Source: Emticicia sp037153985
GTDB lineage: Bacteria; Bacteroidota; Bacteroidia; Cytophagales; Spirosomataceae
DNA: 64,000 bases
Reading direction: 5' to 3'
Assembly (NCBI RefSeq): GCF_037153985.1
Contig: NZ_JBBAYI010000001.1
Location: 186,001-250,000 of the forward strand
Each line of letters starts with the position of its first letter. Position 1 is the first letter of the stretch. Under the pieces are notes generated by a model. It was given only the letters and a program-made list of their open reading frames with translations, searched no databases and was not told the origin of the DNA. Both the position numbers and the translations under genes were made by a program. Of this stretch, positions 8,728 through 16,574 are shown piece after piece.

Positions 8728-8762
8728 AAAAGCCGGAACAACATTAGTGTTTCGGCTTTTTA
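8728..8762 (+). terminator. Terminator after the fusion hydrolase gene
   Basis: AAGCCGGAACA pairs with TGTTTCGGCTT with one wobble, flanked by A-rich and T-rich arms (8728-8762). Confidence 0.8.
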
Positions 8763-8790
8763 TGTAAATTCACAAGCAAAAAATACCCTT

Positions 8791-8870
8791 ATGAAAAAAT
8801 CTATGTGTCTGTTGCTATAATGTTTGCAGGCATTGGATTAGCTTGCGCACGTGGGCTTTGTAAATGCTAA
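8791..8870 (+). pseudogene. Possible decayed short lipoprotein leader
   Basis: An ATG at 8791 opens MKKSMCLLL and stops at 8820. Shifting the frame by one base there continues through AIMFAGIGLACARGLCKC to a TAA at 8870, which would look like a short lipoprotein leader with lipobox GLAC. This may be a frameshifted remnant or chance. No homologue is recognised. Confidence 0.25.
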
Positions 8871-8918
8871 AAACACTTAACAAATTATATATTTCTGTTC
8901 ATTAACAAACTATAACTT

Positions 8919-10568
8919 ATGAAGAAAATTGTACTCCCCCTTGCTTGCATGGCTTCTTTAGGTTTAGGGGCATTTATTACCAAAGCACTCGACAACCCAC
9001 CAATTACTGTTGAAGTGGTTAATCAGGCCGAAAAAATTCTGGGGCTAGATTTTACAGATGCCGAAGCGGATTCAATGATTAACGATTTAAATGATAATCG
9101 GAAAGATTTTGAGAGCATCAGGAAAATTCCACTAGATAACAGCGTGGCTCCGGCTTTATACTTTAATCCGTTACCCATAGGTTTTGAGTTTGAAAAAAAC
9201 TACCTCCCGTTTAAAGCATCTCAGGTTGGAGAGGTGGAGCTACCAGTTAATCGGGATGACCTCGCCTTTTATTCAGTAAGAGAGTTGGCAGAATTGATTC
9301 GTACAAAAAAGATTTCGTCTTTGGAACTTACACAGTTTTTTATCGAAAGATTAAAAAAATATGACCCTAAACTACATTATGCCATTACAATTACCGAAGA
9401 CCTTGCTTTGAAACAAGCCAGAAAGGCCGATGAAGAAATAAAAGCAGGTAAATACAAAGGTTTATTGCATGGAATACCCTACGGCGCTAAAGATTTACTA
9501 GCTGTGAAAGGCTACAAAACAACTTGGGGTTCGGTGCCATATAAAGAGCAAGTAATTGAGCAGGATGCCGTAGTAATACAAAGGCTCGAAAAAGCTGGAG
9601 CAGTACTTTGTGCTAAATTAACTCTAGGTGAATTAGCTATGGGCGATGTATGGTTTGGTGGTAAGACCCTTAATCCGTGGGATTTAAACCGTGGGTCCAG
9701 TGGTTCTTCGGCGGGTTCGGCTTCGTCAGTGGCGGCAGGTCTTTTACCTTTTGCAATCGGGAGTGAAACCCTCGGGTCAATTGTCTCGCCATCGTCTGAG
9801 TGCGGAACCACAGGTTTGCGCCCCACATTTGGGCGTGTTCCGCGTACCGGAGCTATGGCACTGAGCTGGAGCATGGATAAACTAGGGCCAATATGTAGAA
9901 CTGTTGAAGACTGCGCAATTGTTTTTAATGCTATACATGGTGTTGATAACCAAGATTTTACCTGTATGCAAGCCCCTTTTAACTATGACGGAACCAAAGG
10001 TCTGAAAGGAATAAAAATTGCTTATCTGAAAAGTGAATTTGAAAGAAAATACCCCAATAAAACAACAGATTCTTTGACATTAGCGGTTTTAAGAAAGCTG
10101 GGAGCAGAGTTGATACCTCTGGAATTACCTACTTTGCCGTCGAACGACATCAGTTTTTTATTGGGTGTTGAAGCCGCAGCCGCTTTTGATGAATTAACCC
10201 GTTCGGGTAAAGACGATTTAATGGTCAGGCAAAACAAAAACGCGTGGCCTAATGCCTTTCGTTCGGCGCGGTTTATTCCTGCCGTTGAGTACTTACAAGC
10301 CAATCGGCACCGTACATTGTTAATTCAGGAAATGGAACGCCGTCTAAAAGGAATTGATGTGTACCTTTCGCCTTCGTTTAGCCGGAATCTTACACTGACA
10401 AACCTTACGGGGCATCCGTGTGTGGTTTTGCCTAATGGTTTCAGACCAGAAGGCCGCCCGACAAGTATCACATTTATGGGAAAACTATTTGGCGAAGCTA
10501 AGTTGTTGCAAGTAGCAAAGGCGTATCAGGACGCAACCGATTTTCATAAGAAACATCCGAAGTTGTAA
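8919..10568 (+). CDS. Exported amidase-signature family hydrolase
   Basis: A 549-residue amidase-signature enzyme with an N-terminal signal or anchor segment (residues 1-24). The Ser-cisSer-Lys triad is visible: Lys191 in GIPYGAKDLL, the Ser/Gly-rich loop NRGSSGSSAGSASS at 258-270 (cis-Ser about 263) and nucleophile Ser287 in GSETLGSIVSP. The last motif departs from the common GTDTGGSIR form. The family hydrolyses carboxamides; GatA of the tRNA amidotransferase belongs here, but the export signal and extra N-terminal region of about 110 residues argue against GatA. The stop lies 1 bp from the stop of the convergent batD. Confidence 0.85.
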   Translation: MKKIVLPLACMASLGLGAFITKALDNPPITVEVVNQAEKILGLDFTDAEADSMINDLNDNRKDFESIRKIPLDNSVAPALYFNPLPIGFEFEKNYLPFKASQVGEVELPVNRDDLAFYSVRELAELIRTKKISSLELTQFFIERLKKYDPKLHYAITITEDLALKQARKADEEIKAGKYKGLLHGIPYGAKDLLAVKGYKTTWGSVPYKEQVIEQDAVVIQRLEKAGAVLCAKLTLGELAMGDVWFGGKTLNPWDLNRGSSGSSAGSASSVAAGLLPFAIGSETLGSIVSPSSECGTTGLRPTFGRVPRTGAMALSWSMDKLGPICRTVEDCAIVFNAIHGVDNQDFTCMQAPFNYDGTKGLKGIKIAYLKSEFERKYPNKTTDSLTLAVLRKLGAELIPLELPTLPSNDISFLLGVEAAAAFDELTRSGKDDLMVRQNKNAWPNAFRSARFIPAVEYLQANRHRTLLIQEMERRLKGIDVYLSPSFSRNLTLTNLTGHPCVVLPNGFRPEGRPTSITFMGKLFGEAKLLQVAKAYQDATDFHKKHPKL

Positions 10569-10569
10569 G

Positions 10570-11925
10570 TTATTTCTGCTTTTTCCAGCTAAAAAAATAC
10601 AGACAGCCCATAATCATGCAAATTATCAGGAGGTTCGAAATATTCTTGATTACCTCCTGATAATTTGTTTCAACGGTTGATGTATCCAGCTTATCAATAC
10701 CCGCGAATATATCCTGTGAGGTGTCCGATTCTTTATCAGCAATTGTTTTTCCCAGAACCTTTATTCTTATGTGAGACTTTAGGGTATCATACTTTTTATC
10801 CTTCGTATTGAAATAAATCCAGTAAAAATATTTGTCTAAAGATTGTTGCCCCGAGTCTTTAGGCACAATCCGGTAGCGAAACTCTTTTTCCCGAATGCCC
10901 TGTCCATTATTACTTGTTTCTCTGACTTCAGGTGGATAAAAGTCAAAAAAACTATCATTAACAGGCGACTGAACGTTAACAGTTTCAAAATTTCCGTGTC
11001 CTGCTATTTTAAAACTATAATTAAAACTTTTTCCGGTATTAATCTTTCTTGTTTCTATTTCTTCCAATAAACTAAAATCACCTGCCACAACCTTATCTTT
11101 CAGGGGGTGGTCTGGCAAACTCATTACACTTACGGTAAAAGGCTTATTCTTGAAACTAATCGATTCTTTTTCTCCTGTTTTTTTCTGTATCTGGGTCATA
11201 CGTAACTCAACAGCAGGAATTTTTACAGGTTGGTTATTCAACGGAAAATAAATGGCTTCAAAAAACTTATATACAAAGAATTTTTTTCCATTTATTGTTT
11301 TATGGCCTTCATCAATGTTGGTAATGTTGATTCTTTCTTCCAGACAATCAGGCGATTTTATTTTTTTAGCAATAGCATCAACCTGCGCGTTCAGGTTGTC
11401 AGGAAACTCTATTTTCATTGTATTGCTTTCTGCTACATAAAAGGCTAGAGATACCTTGAAACCTTCCCCTACATACACCTTGCTTTTGTCGATATTCATA
11501 CCTAGAAAAGCATTTTCTTTAATATCTTCGGTATTTATAAGCTCTTCCTCTTCATCTGTATCTTTAGGTGCTGTTATCACAACAGTAGTAGCTTCCGACT
11601 CATAAGTTTTACCGTTTACTGTAAGTTCAAAAGGGGCAATACGGTAGGTGCCTTCTTTAGAAGGGGTGTAGTTCTGGGTAATAGTATGGGCTTGTCCTTT
11701 GGTATGTACAATTTTTCTGTCAGCTTTGGTAAATCCCTGAATTTCAGGAAAAGCACTTACATTCGATTTGTCGCTGCCTTTAATAAATACATTAATCACA
11801 AGTACCTCATCAGTTAACAAGTTCTTTTTTCCGAACTCTATCTTAACATCCTCTTGCCCATAGGCAAAAAAGCTGCAAAAAAAGCAAAAAAGAGTAGAAA
11901 GAAATATGTACATTCGTTGGTTCAT
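10570..11925 (-). CDS. batD: BatD family membrane protein
   Basis: A 451-residue protein with a signal peptide (ending AYGQ), several beta-rich domains and one C-terminal transmembrane helix (NLLIICMIMGCLYFFSW) followed by a short basic tail. This is the layout of BatD, a component of Bacteroidota 'aerotolerance' Bat operons. The start at 11925 is preferred over the ATG at 11943, which would add six residues and nearly touch the divergent gene; the ATG at 11913 is also possible. A minus-strand TATTTTTG lies at 11930-11937, only 5 bp before the start, so the message could be almost leaderless. The other bat genes are absent here. Confidence 0.8.
   Translation of the reverse strand: MNQRMYIFLSTLFCFFCSFFAYGQEDVKIEFGKKNLLTDEVLVINVFIKGSDKSNVSAFPEIQGFTKADRKIVHTKGQAHTITQNYTPSKEGTYRIAPFELTVNGKTYESEATTVVITAPKDTDEEEELINTEDIKENAFLGMNIDKSKVYVGEGFKVSLAFYVAESNTMKIEFPDNLNAQVDAIAKKIKSPDCLEERINITNIDEGHKTINGKKFFVYKFFEAIYFPLNNQPVKIPAVELRMTQIQKKTGEKESISFKNKPFTVSVMSLPDHPLKDKVVAGDFSLLEEIETRKINTGKSFNYSFKIAGHGNFETVNVQSPVNDSFFDFYPPEVRETSNNGQGIREKEFRYRIVPKDSGQQSLDKYFYWIYFNTKDKKYDTLKSHIRIKVLGKTIADKESDTSQDIFAGIDKLDTSTVETNYQEVIKNISNLLIICMIMGCLYFFSWKKQK
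10621..10665 (+). terminator. Strong hairpin inside the 3' end of batD, likely amidase terminator
   Basis: AATTATCAGGAGGT (10621-10634) is a perfect 14-bp inverted repeat of ACCTCCTGATAATT (10652-10665) with a 17-nt loop. It lies 53 bp past the amidase stop, within codons for the last transmembrane segment of convergent batD. The plus-strand sequence after it is T-rich (TTTGTTT). Confidence 0.55.
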
Positions 11926-11951
11926 CTCACAAAAATATACCACTATTCTGA

Positions 11952-12983
11952 ATGATTGATATGATTAACTTTATTTTTAAGAAAAAACGTTTATCCTTCC
12001 TTTTAATTTTATCGGTTAGTACTCTAAAAGCTCAATGGAGCAAACAAAATGCAGGCACAGAGGCATCGTTCCGTTCTATTTGTGCAACTAGTAGTAAAGT
12101 GGTTTGGGCTGGTGGCACAAAAGGCACCATCCTGAAAACTACCGATGCAGGCCAGCATTGGCAGGTAATAAGAGTTCAAGGGGCTGAAACTCTTGATTTC
12201 AGAGATATTTATGGAGCTAATGAACACATAGCCTTTGCCATGAGTGCAGGCGAGGCCGAAAAAAATGCCGCAAGAATCTACAAAACGATTGATGGGGGCA
12301 ATACATGGACAATAGTTTTTGAAACACATGAAAAAGGTGCTTTTTTCGATTCATTCGATTTCTGGAATGAAAAAGAAGGGGTACTCATTGGCGACCCTGT
12401 TGATGATAAACCTTTTATTCTGAGAACATTAGACGGTGGGCAAACATGGCATAGAATAGCTAAAGATAAACTGCCTGTTATTAAACAAGGTGAAGCCTCT
12501 TTTGCAGCTAGTGGCACGTGTGTAATTACGCGCAACAAAAAAAAGGCATGGATAAATACGCAAAGTAGGGTTTTTTATACCACTGATAAGGGCGAAACAT
12601 GGCAAGTTGCCGAAACCCCTTTTACTCAGGGCTTAACCTCAGGTATTTTCGGGCTACATTTTTATTCAGATAAAGACGGAATTGCCACAGGAGGCGATTA
12701 TAAAGAAGACAAAAAGGTTTCAGATAACATAGCCATTACGCATGATGGCGGTAAAACATGGGCTTTGTTGCCACAAGCCAAGCCAGATGGCTTAAAAGAA
12801 TCAAGCTGGGTTTTATCTGATAAAAGTTTATTAGTAGTAGGCACTTCAGGCACGGGGCTTTCGGACGATATGGGAAAAACATGGAAAGCCATCGATAATG
12901 AGGCTTTCCATGCGGTTTCATGTTATAAAAACGATTGTTGGGCAATTGGTGGCAAAGGTAATTTGGCTAAGTGGCGTAAGTAG
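11952..12983 (+). CDS. Secreted YCF48-like/BNR-repeat beta-propeller protein
   Basis: A 343-residue protein with a signal peptide (ending LKAQ; the start may be 11952 or the ATG at 11961). The mature part contains six Asp-box-like repeats: TTDAGQHW, TIDGGNTW, TLDGGQTW, TTDKGETW, THDGGKTW and SDDMGKTW. These mark a BNR/sialidase-type propeller, the fold also found in YCF48/HCF136 photosystem assembly factors. No sialidase catalytic residues were recognised, so a binding or scaffolding role is likelier than hydrolysis. It is divergent from batD, with only 26 bp between start codons. Confidence 0.82.
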   Translation: MIDMINFIFKKKRLSFLLILSVSTLKAQWSKQNAGTEASFRSICATSSKVVWAGGTKGTILKTTDAGQHWQVIRVQGAETLDFRDIYGANEHIAFAMSAGEAEKNAARIYKTIDGGNTWTIVFETHEKGAFFDSFDFWNEKEGVLIGDPVDDKPFILRTLDGGQTWHRIAKDKLPVIKQGEASFAASGTCVITRNKKKAWINTQSRVFYTTDKGETWQVAETPFTQGLTSGIFGLHFYSDKDGIATGGDYKEDKKVSDNIAITHDGGKTWALLPQAKPDGLKESSWVLSDKSLLVVGTSGTGLSDDMGKTWKAIDNEAFHAVSCYKNDCWAIGGKGNLAKWRK

Positions 12984-13001
12984 TCTTAGAATGTAAGAAA
13001 A

Positions 13002-13346
13002 CTATTTGTGTTTTTGGTCGAGTTTTAGCTGGATATAATAAGAAATAAGAAGCCCTAAGCCGCCAAAAAATAGAATAAATGCCGGATATAGCGCATCTGA
13101 TTCATCTTTAACAGTGCTTATAAAATTAGCCAGAAAGATACCAAAGCCAACTCCCATAAAAAGGCATCCCCAACGTAAGGCAGAAGCAGGATTAACTTTG
13201 GTGCTTTCTTTTTGTGGGGGGGTAAGCCCTTTTTCAATCATAGCCATTCTTTCCTCATTTTCAAATTTTCTTAATATAGCCAAAAGCCCAGAAAAGCAAA
13301 CTATTGCAGTAATCGGAACGATTAAAGCTACTACACGAGCATCCAT
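13002..13346 (-). CDS. DUF6249-like small membrane protein
   Basis: A 114-residue protein with an N-terminal helix (about residues 5-25), a cytoplasmic motif ENEERMAMIEKGLTPP and two further hydrophobic helices near 57-78 and 86-105. The ERMAMIEKG motif is characteristic of the DUF6249 family, frequently found beside ECF sigma genes in Bacteroidota. It is transcribed away from the sigma gene at 13481. The function is unknown. Confidence 0.75.
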   Translation of the reverse strand: MDARVVALIVPITAIVCFSGLLAILRKFENEERMAMIEKGLTPPQKESTKVNPASALRWGCLFMGVGFGIFLANFISTVKDESDALYPAFILFFGGLGLLISYYIQLKLDQKHK

Positions 13347-13432
13347 AATTAAATGATTTTAAAAGTGAAATAATATTTGACGATAGGATGCAGGTCTTTA
13401 AAACTAGGTTACGGGTCGGGTAAAAAAAAATT

Positions 13433-13461
13433 TTTTCAGAAAGTTGTAACGTTTTCAGAAA
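13433..13461. repeat. Direct repeat TTTTCAGAAA upstream of the ECF sigma gene
   Basis: TTTTCAGAAA occurs at 13433-13442 and 13452-13461, 19 bp apart, just before the GTG start at 13481. GTAAC lies between the copies (13446-13450), resembling an ECF -35 motif. It may be an autoregulatory promoter; support is weak. Confidence 0.35.
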
Positions 13462-13480
13462 AGCTGCATCGAATAGCCAA

Positions 13481-14056
13481 GTGAACGACGACCAGAAAAA
13501 TATTATCCTCATTAAAAAAATTAAAACAGGCGATAGATTGGCTTTCAAAGAGCTGATTAATCGCCACAAGAACTATGCTTTTACAGTGGCATTCAGAGTA
13601 CTTAATAACCGTGAGGAGGCCGAAGAAGTAGCGCAGGATGCTTTTTTGCAGGTTTTTAAAAATATTGATACCTTTAATTTTGAAGCCAGATTCACCACAT
13701 GGTTTTATCGGATTGTTTTCAATGCTGCCTTGATGCAAAAAAGAAAAAATCGTATCTTTACTGAAGATATAGACCTGTGTGTGCAGGCGTCAGAAGTAAG
13801 TAATTTAAGTGATTCGAGCGAAGAGGTCAGAAAGTACGAAAGACAGGAGGCTATTAAAAAAGCGATGCAGCAACTTTCGGCCGATGATGTAATGATGATA
13901 ACGTTGTTTTACCTTCAGGAACAATCATTAGAAGAAATTGCAGCCATCACTGAAATTACTGCCGAAACGGCAAAAGTTAAAATTCATAGAGCCAGAAAAA
14001 GACTGGCAGAAGAAATGCGAAAACACTGGAAAGACGAAGTAAGAAGTTTGATATAG
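13481..14056 (+). CDS. ECF-type RNA polymerase sigma factor
   Basis: A 191-residue sigma-70 family protein with region 2 (NREEAEEVAQDAFLQVFKNI, residues 43-62, then FTTWFYRIVFNAAL) and region 4 (LSADDVMMITLFYLQEQSLEE and TAKVKIHRARKRL, 132-175). The start is GTG at 13481: no in-frame ATG lies upstream and region 2 begins about 12 residues in. The next gene, 36 bp downstream, encodes a small two-helix membrane protein, so the two form a sigma/anti-sigma pair. The target regulon is unknown. Confidence 0.9.
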   Translation: MNDDQKNIILIKKIKTGDRLAFKELINRHKNYAFTVAFRVLNNREEAEEVAQDAFLQVFKNIDTFNFEARFTTWFYRIVFNAALMQKRKNRIFTEDIDLCVQASEVSNLSDSSEEVRKYERQEAIKKAMQQLSADDVMMITLFYLQEQSLEEIAAITEITAETAKVKIHRARKRLAEEMRKHWKDEVRSLI

Positions 14057-14092
14057 TGAGGTGTGGCAAAATAATAGTAAAGCAAAAGATTT

Positions 14093-14596
14093 ATGTTGAC
14101 AGACGAACAGATATTTGATATTATTGATGGTTGTGCTAGTGCAGAGCTTATGCAGCTACATAGCCATCTTATGAATAATTCGTTAGAATATAAACAATAT
14201 TTTAATGAACTGGAAGCTATTCATCTTGATTTGGCAGCCTTGCCGCTGGAGCAAACATCGGCGAATTTTACCGAAAAAGTACTTGCCTGTATTCCTGAGG
14301 AAAAACTAGTGGTGATTCATGTAAGAGAAAGAGTCTGGAGCCGCAAATTAACCTACATATTTGGTGGTACAATGGCAGCAATGTTTCTGATTGCTGTTGG
14401 TATCATTATAGCATTTCAGCCAACTTCTGATGTAACAAGTAATTCGCCTGATATTTTTTCAAAATACGTTAGTACTTTGCAGGTGCAGTATTTTACAAAA
14501 ATTGCTGTTTTGTTAAACCTGATAGTAATACTGGTTGTATTTGATAAAAAGATACTAAGACCTTATTTCAGGCATAGAAAAGTCAGTTTAGGTTAA
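14093..14596 (+). CDS. Putative anti-sigma factor, membrane protein
   Basis: A 167-residue protein with a cytoplasmic N-terminal half of about 85 residues and two transmembrane segments (about 86-108 and 134-150). The N-terminus (MLTDEQIFDIIDG) resembles the short helical region of Bacteroidota anti-sigma proteins; a classical HxxxCxxC zinc motif is absent. The role is inferred mainly from its position 36 bp downstream of the ECF sigma gene. Its stop codon overlaps the stop of the convergent GNAT gene by 4 bp. Confidence 0.65.
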   Translation: MLTDEQIFDIIDGCASAELMQLHSHLMNNSLEYKQYFNELEAIHLDLAALPLEQTSANFTEKVLACIPEEKLVVIHVRERVWSRKLTYIFGGTMAAMFLIAVGIIIAFQPTSDVTSNSPDIFSKYVSTLQVQYFTKIAVLLNLIVILVVFDKKILRPYFRHRKVSLG

Positions 14597-15033
14597 ATCT
14601 CCATCAGAAAACTGTATCCGTGCTTTGTAAAACCTAACGATTCGTAAAACTGGTGTGCCTGCTCGCGGCGCAAATTACTCGAGAGCGACATCTTGTAGCA
14701 CCCTTTAGCTTTGGCATATTGCAAAGCATAAGCCATCATTTTTTTACCTATTCCGAATCCCTGAAATTCAGGAAGCACGCCCACATCCTCAACCACTGCC
14801 GAAGGCGTTCCCATGTGTGCCATATTTTCCATAACCAGCAGGGCAAATGTCCCCACGGCTTGGTGCTCATTTTCTGCCATAAATACATGGTAGTCGGGGT
14901 ACTGATTTTGCCTGACAAAAATCTTTTCAGCTTCTCCAACTGTCAATACTTGGTGGTTATCAAGGGCAGCAGCATATATTTTCAGAATCTCTGGTACATC
15001 TGTAATCGTAGCGACTCTTATAGTGATATTCAT
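14593..15033 (-). CDS. GNAT family N-acetyltransferase
   Basis: A 146-residue single-domain GNAT protein. The acetyl-CoA loop is visible as VLPEFQGFGIGKKMMAYAL, followed by the C-terminal HQFYESLGFTKHGYSF typical of the family. The substrate is unknown. It converges on the anti-sigma gene. Confidence 0.85.
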   Translation of the reverse strand: MNITIRVATITDVPEILKIYAAALDNHQVLTVGEAEKIFVRQNQYPDYHVFMAENEHQAVGTFALLVMENMAHMGTPSAVVEDVGVLPEFQGFGIGKKMMAYALQYAKAKGCYKMSLSSNLRREQAHQFYESLGFTKHGYSFLMEI

Positions 15034-15091
15034 AGTTTTTTAAAACATTTTTTCAGAACAAAAGTTAATAGAACTAACTATTATATCAAAA

Positions 15092-15262
15092 TTGGCAAAT
15101 AGAAAAAATAAAAAAAAAGTGTTTGTTTCTTCACGCTTGCAGGAAGAAGACTACTATTTTGAAGGAGAATTAATGGTATTTACGGAAGCATACCATAAAA
15201 AAAGGGGGTATTGCTGCAAAAGTGGATGTAAACATTGCCCGTATGGATTCAAAAAAAAGTGA
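15092..15262 (+). CDS. DUF5522-like small cysteine-rich protein
   Basis: A short frame of 56 codons read from TTG at 15092; the first ATG, at 15173, would cut it to 29 codons. The C-terminal half reads VFTEAYHKKRGYCCKSG and then CKHCPYGF, the compact four-Cys signature of the DUF5522 family, usually 50-60 residues long and probably metal-binding. The open frame also extends further upstream without a good start, so the exact 5' end is uncertain. It lies between a divergent GNAT gene and rpmB. The function is unknown. Confidence 0.65.
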   Translation: MANRKNKKKVFVSSRLQEEDYYFEGELMVFTEAYHKKRGYCCKSGCKHCPYGFKKK

Positions 15263-15352
15263 AAGTTACTTTTTTATTTCCGAAAAAAATACGAATTTTG
15301 CAGTCCCGTTTAAGGAATTATCTTTTTTTCATAGAAAATATTATATTAAGCA

Positions 15353-15592
15353 ATGGCAAAGGTTTGTCAAATTACTGGTAAAAGAACGCAAGTCGGTAAC
15401 AACGTATCGCACGCTAACAATAAAACAAAGCGTAAGTTTTTCCCAAATCTTAAAACTAAGAAATTTTTCTTAGAATCAGAAGGTGTGTGGGTATCATTGA
15501 AAGTTTCGACTTCAGCCCTTCGTACTATCAACAAAAAAGGCTTAGAAGCTACTTTGGTTGATGCAGCTCGCAAAGGTACATTGGCTTTGTAA
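15353..15592 (+). CDS. rpmB: 50S ribosomal protein L28
   Basis: A 79-residue bL28 protein. MAKVCQITGKRTQVGNNVSH and the segment TKRKFFPNLK near residues 25-34 are diagnostic. Only one Cys is present, so this is not the zinc-ribbon form. In many Bacteroidota rpmG follows directly; here a strong terminator follows instead, so the gene stands alone. Confidence 0.97.
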   Translation: MAKVCQITGKRTQVGNNVSHANNKTKRKFFPNLKTKKFFLESEGVWVSLKVSTSALRTINKKGLEATLVDAARKGTLAL

Positions 15593-15612
15593 GATATAGC
15601 TCGTTCGCAGAT

Positions 15613-15645
15613 AAAAAAGCATGATTCCACGAATCATGCTTTTTT
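15613..15645 (+). terminator. Terminator after rpmB
   Basis: A 14- to 15-bp perfect stem (AAAAAGCATGATTC / GAATCATGCTTTTT) with a CAC loop and T-run. Confidence 0.92.
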
Positions 15646-15678
15646 ATTTTGTAATTTAGCTCACTAAAACCTATAACT

Positions 15679-16494
15679 ATGCTGCGTTTAATAGAAGAAT
15701 CAACAGCCTATATTCAATCAAAAACTGACAGTTTCAGACCTCAATTCGGAATTATTTTAGGTACGGGTTTAGGTAAACTTACCGACGAAATAGAAGTGGA
15801 GTTTGTACTCAATTATGCTGATATACCTCATTTCCCTTTAGCTACCGTCGAATTTCATAAAGGCAAGCTCATATTTGGTACACTTAGCGGCAAAAAAGTA
15901 GTTTGTATGCAAGGCCGTTTTCATTATTATGAGGGCTATTCGATGCAACAGGTTACTTTTCCGGTACGTGTAATGAAACTACTAGGAATCGAACGCCTGT
16001 TTGTATCAAATGCCGCGGGTGGGCTGAACCCACTCTTCAAGGAAAGCGACTTAATGATTATTGATGATCATATCTCACTTTTTTTGCCCGAAAATCCGTT
16101 AGTGGGCGAAAACATTATGGGAGACCGCTTCCCTGACATGAGCGAACCTTATGATATACACACCATTGAAAAAGCCTTGTTAATTGCTACTCAAAATGCA
16201 CTTGAGGGTATTCATAGAGGCGTGTATGTGAGTGTTGCAGGGCCTAATCTGGAAACTAAAGCCGAGTATCGGTTGCTAAGAATGTTAGGGGCTGACGCCG
16301 TCGGAATGAGTACAGTACCAGAAGTAATTGTAGCAAGGCAAATGGATATACCAGTTTTCGGGATTTCAGTAATTACTGATATGGGGATTCCTGAAATTTT
16401 GCAAAAAGCCGAACTGAGTAGAATTCTAGAGGCTGCTCATAAAGCAGAACCCACCATGACATTCATGATAAAAGAACTAATAAAAACTTTCTAG
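15679..16494 (+). CDS. Purine nucleoside phosphorylase (trimeric PNP/MTAP family)
   Basis: A 271-residue enzyme of the trimeric PNP/MTAP family that splits purine nucleosides with phosphate in salvage. The phosphate-binding loop GTGLG is at residues 28-32, followed by VEFHKGKL (57-64), GRFHYYEGY (79-87), SNAAGG (110-115) and GPNLETKAEYR (188-198). At the base-specificity position the motif is SVITDMG with Asp234, where 6-oxopurine-specific PNPs such as the human enzyme carry Asn. The substrate range may therefore differ. It is flanked by terminators and monocistronic. Confidence 0.9.
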   Translation: MLRLIEESTAYIQSKTDSFRPQFGIILGTGLGKLTDEIEVEFVLNYADIPHFPLATVEFHKGKLIFGTLSGKKVVCMQGRFHYYEGYSMQQVTFPVRVMKLLGIERLFVSNAAGGLNPLFKESDLMIIDDHISLFLPENPLVGENIMGDRFPDMSEPYDIHTIEKALLIATQNALEGIHRGVYVSVAGPNLETKAEYRLLRMLGADAVGMSTVPEVIVARQMDIPVFGISVITDMGIPEILQKAELSRILEAAHKAEPTMTFMIKELIKTF

Positions 16495-16511
16495 CAAATA
16501 AGTCATTTGTT

Positions 16512-16549
16512 AAAAACGGGGCAGATGTACACGCATCTGCCCCGTTTTT
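16512..16549 (+). terminator. Terminator after the PNP gene
   Basis: CGGGGCAGATG (16517-16527) pairs with CATCTGCCCCG (16534-16544), with flanking A5 and T5 arms. It could serve both convergent genes. Confidence 0.92.
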
Positions 16550-16574
16550 ATATAAAAATAGATAGGAATTTATT

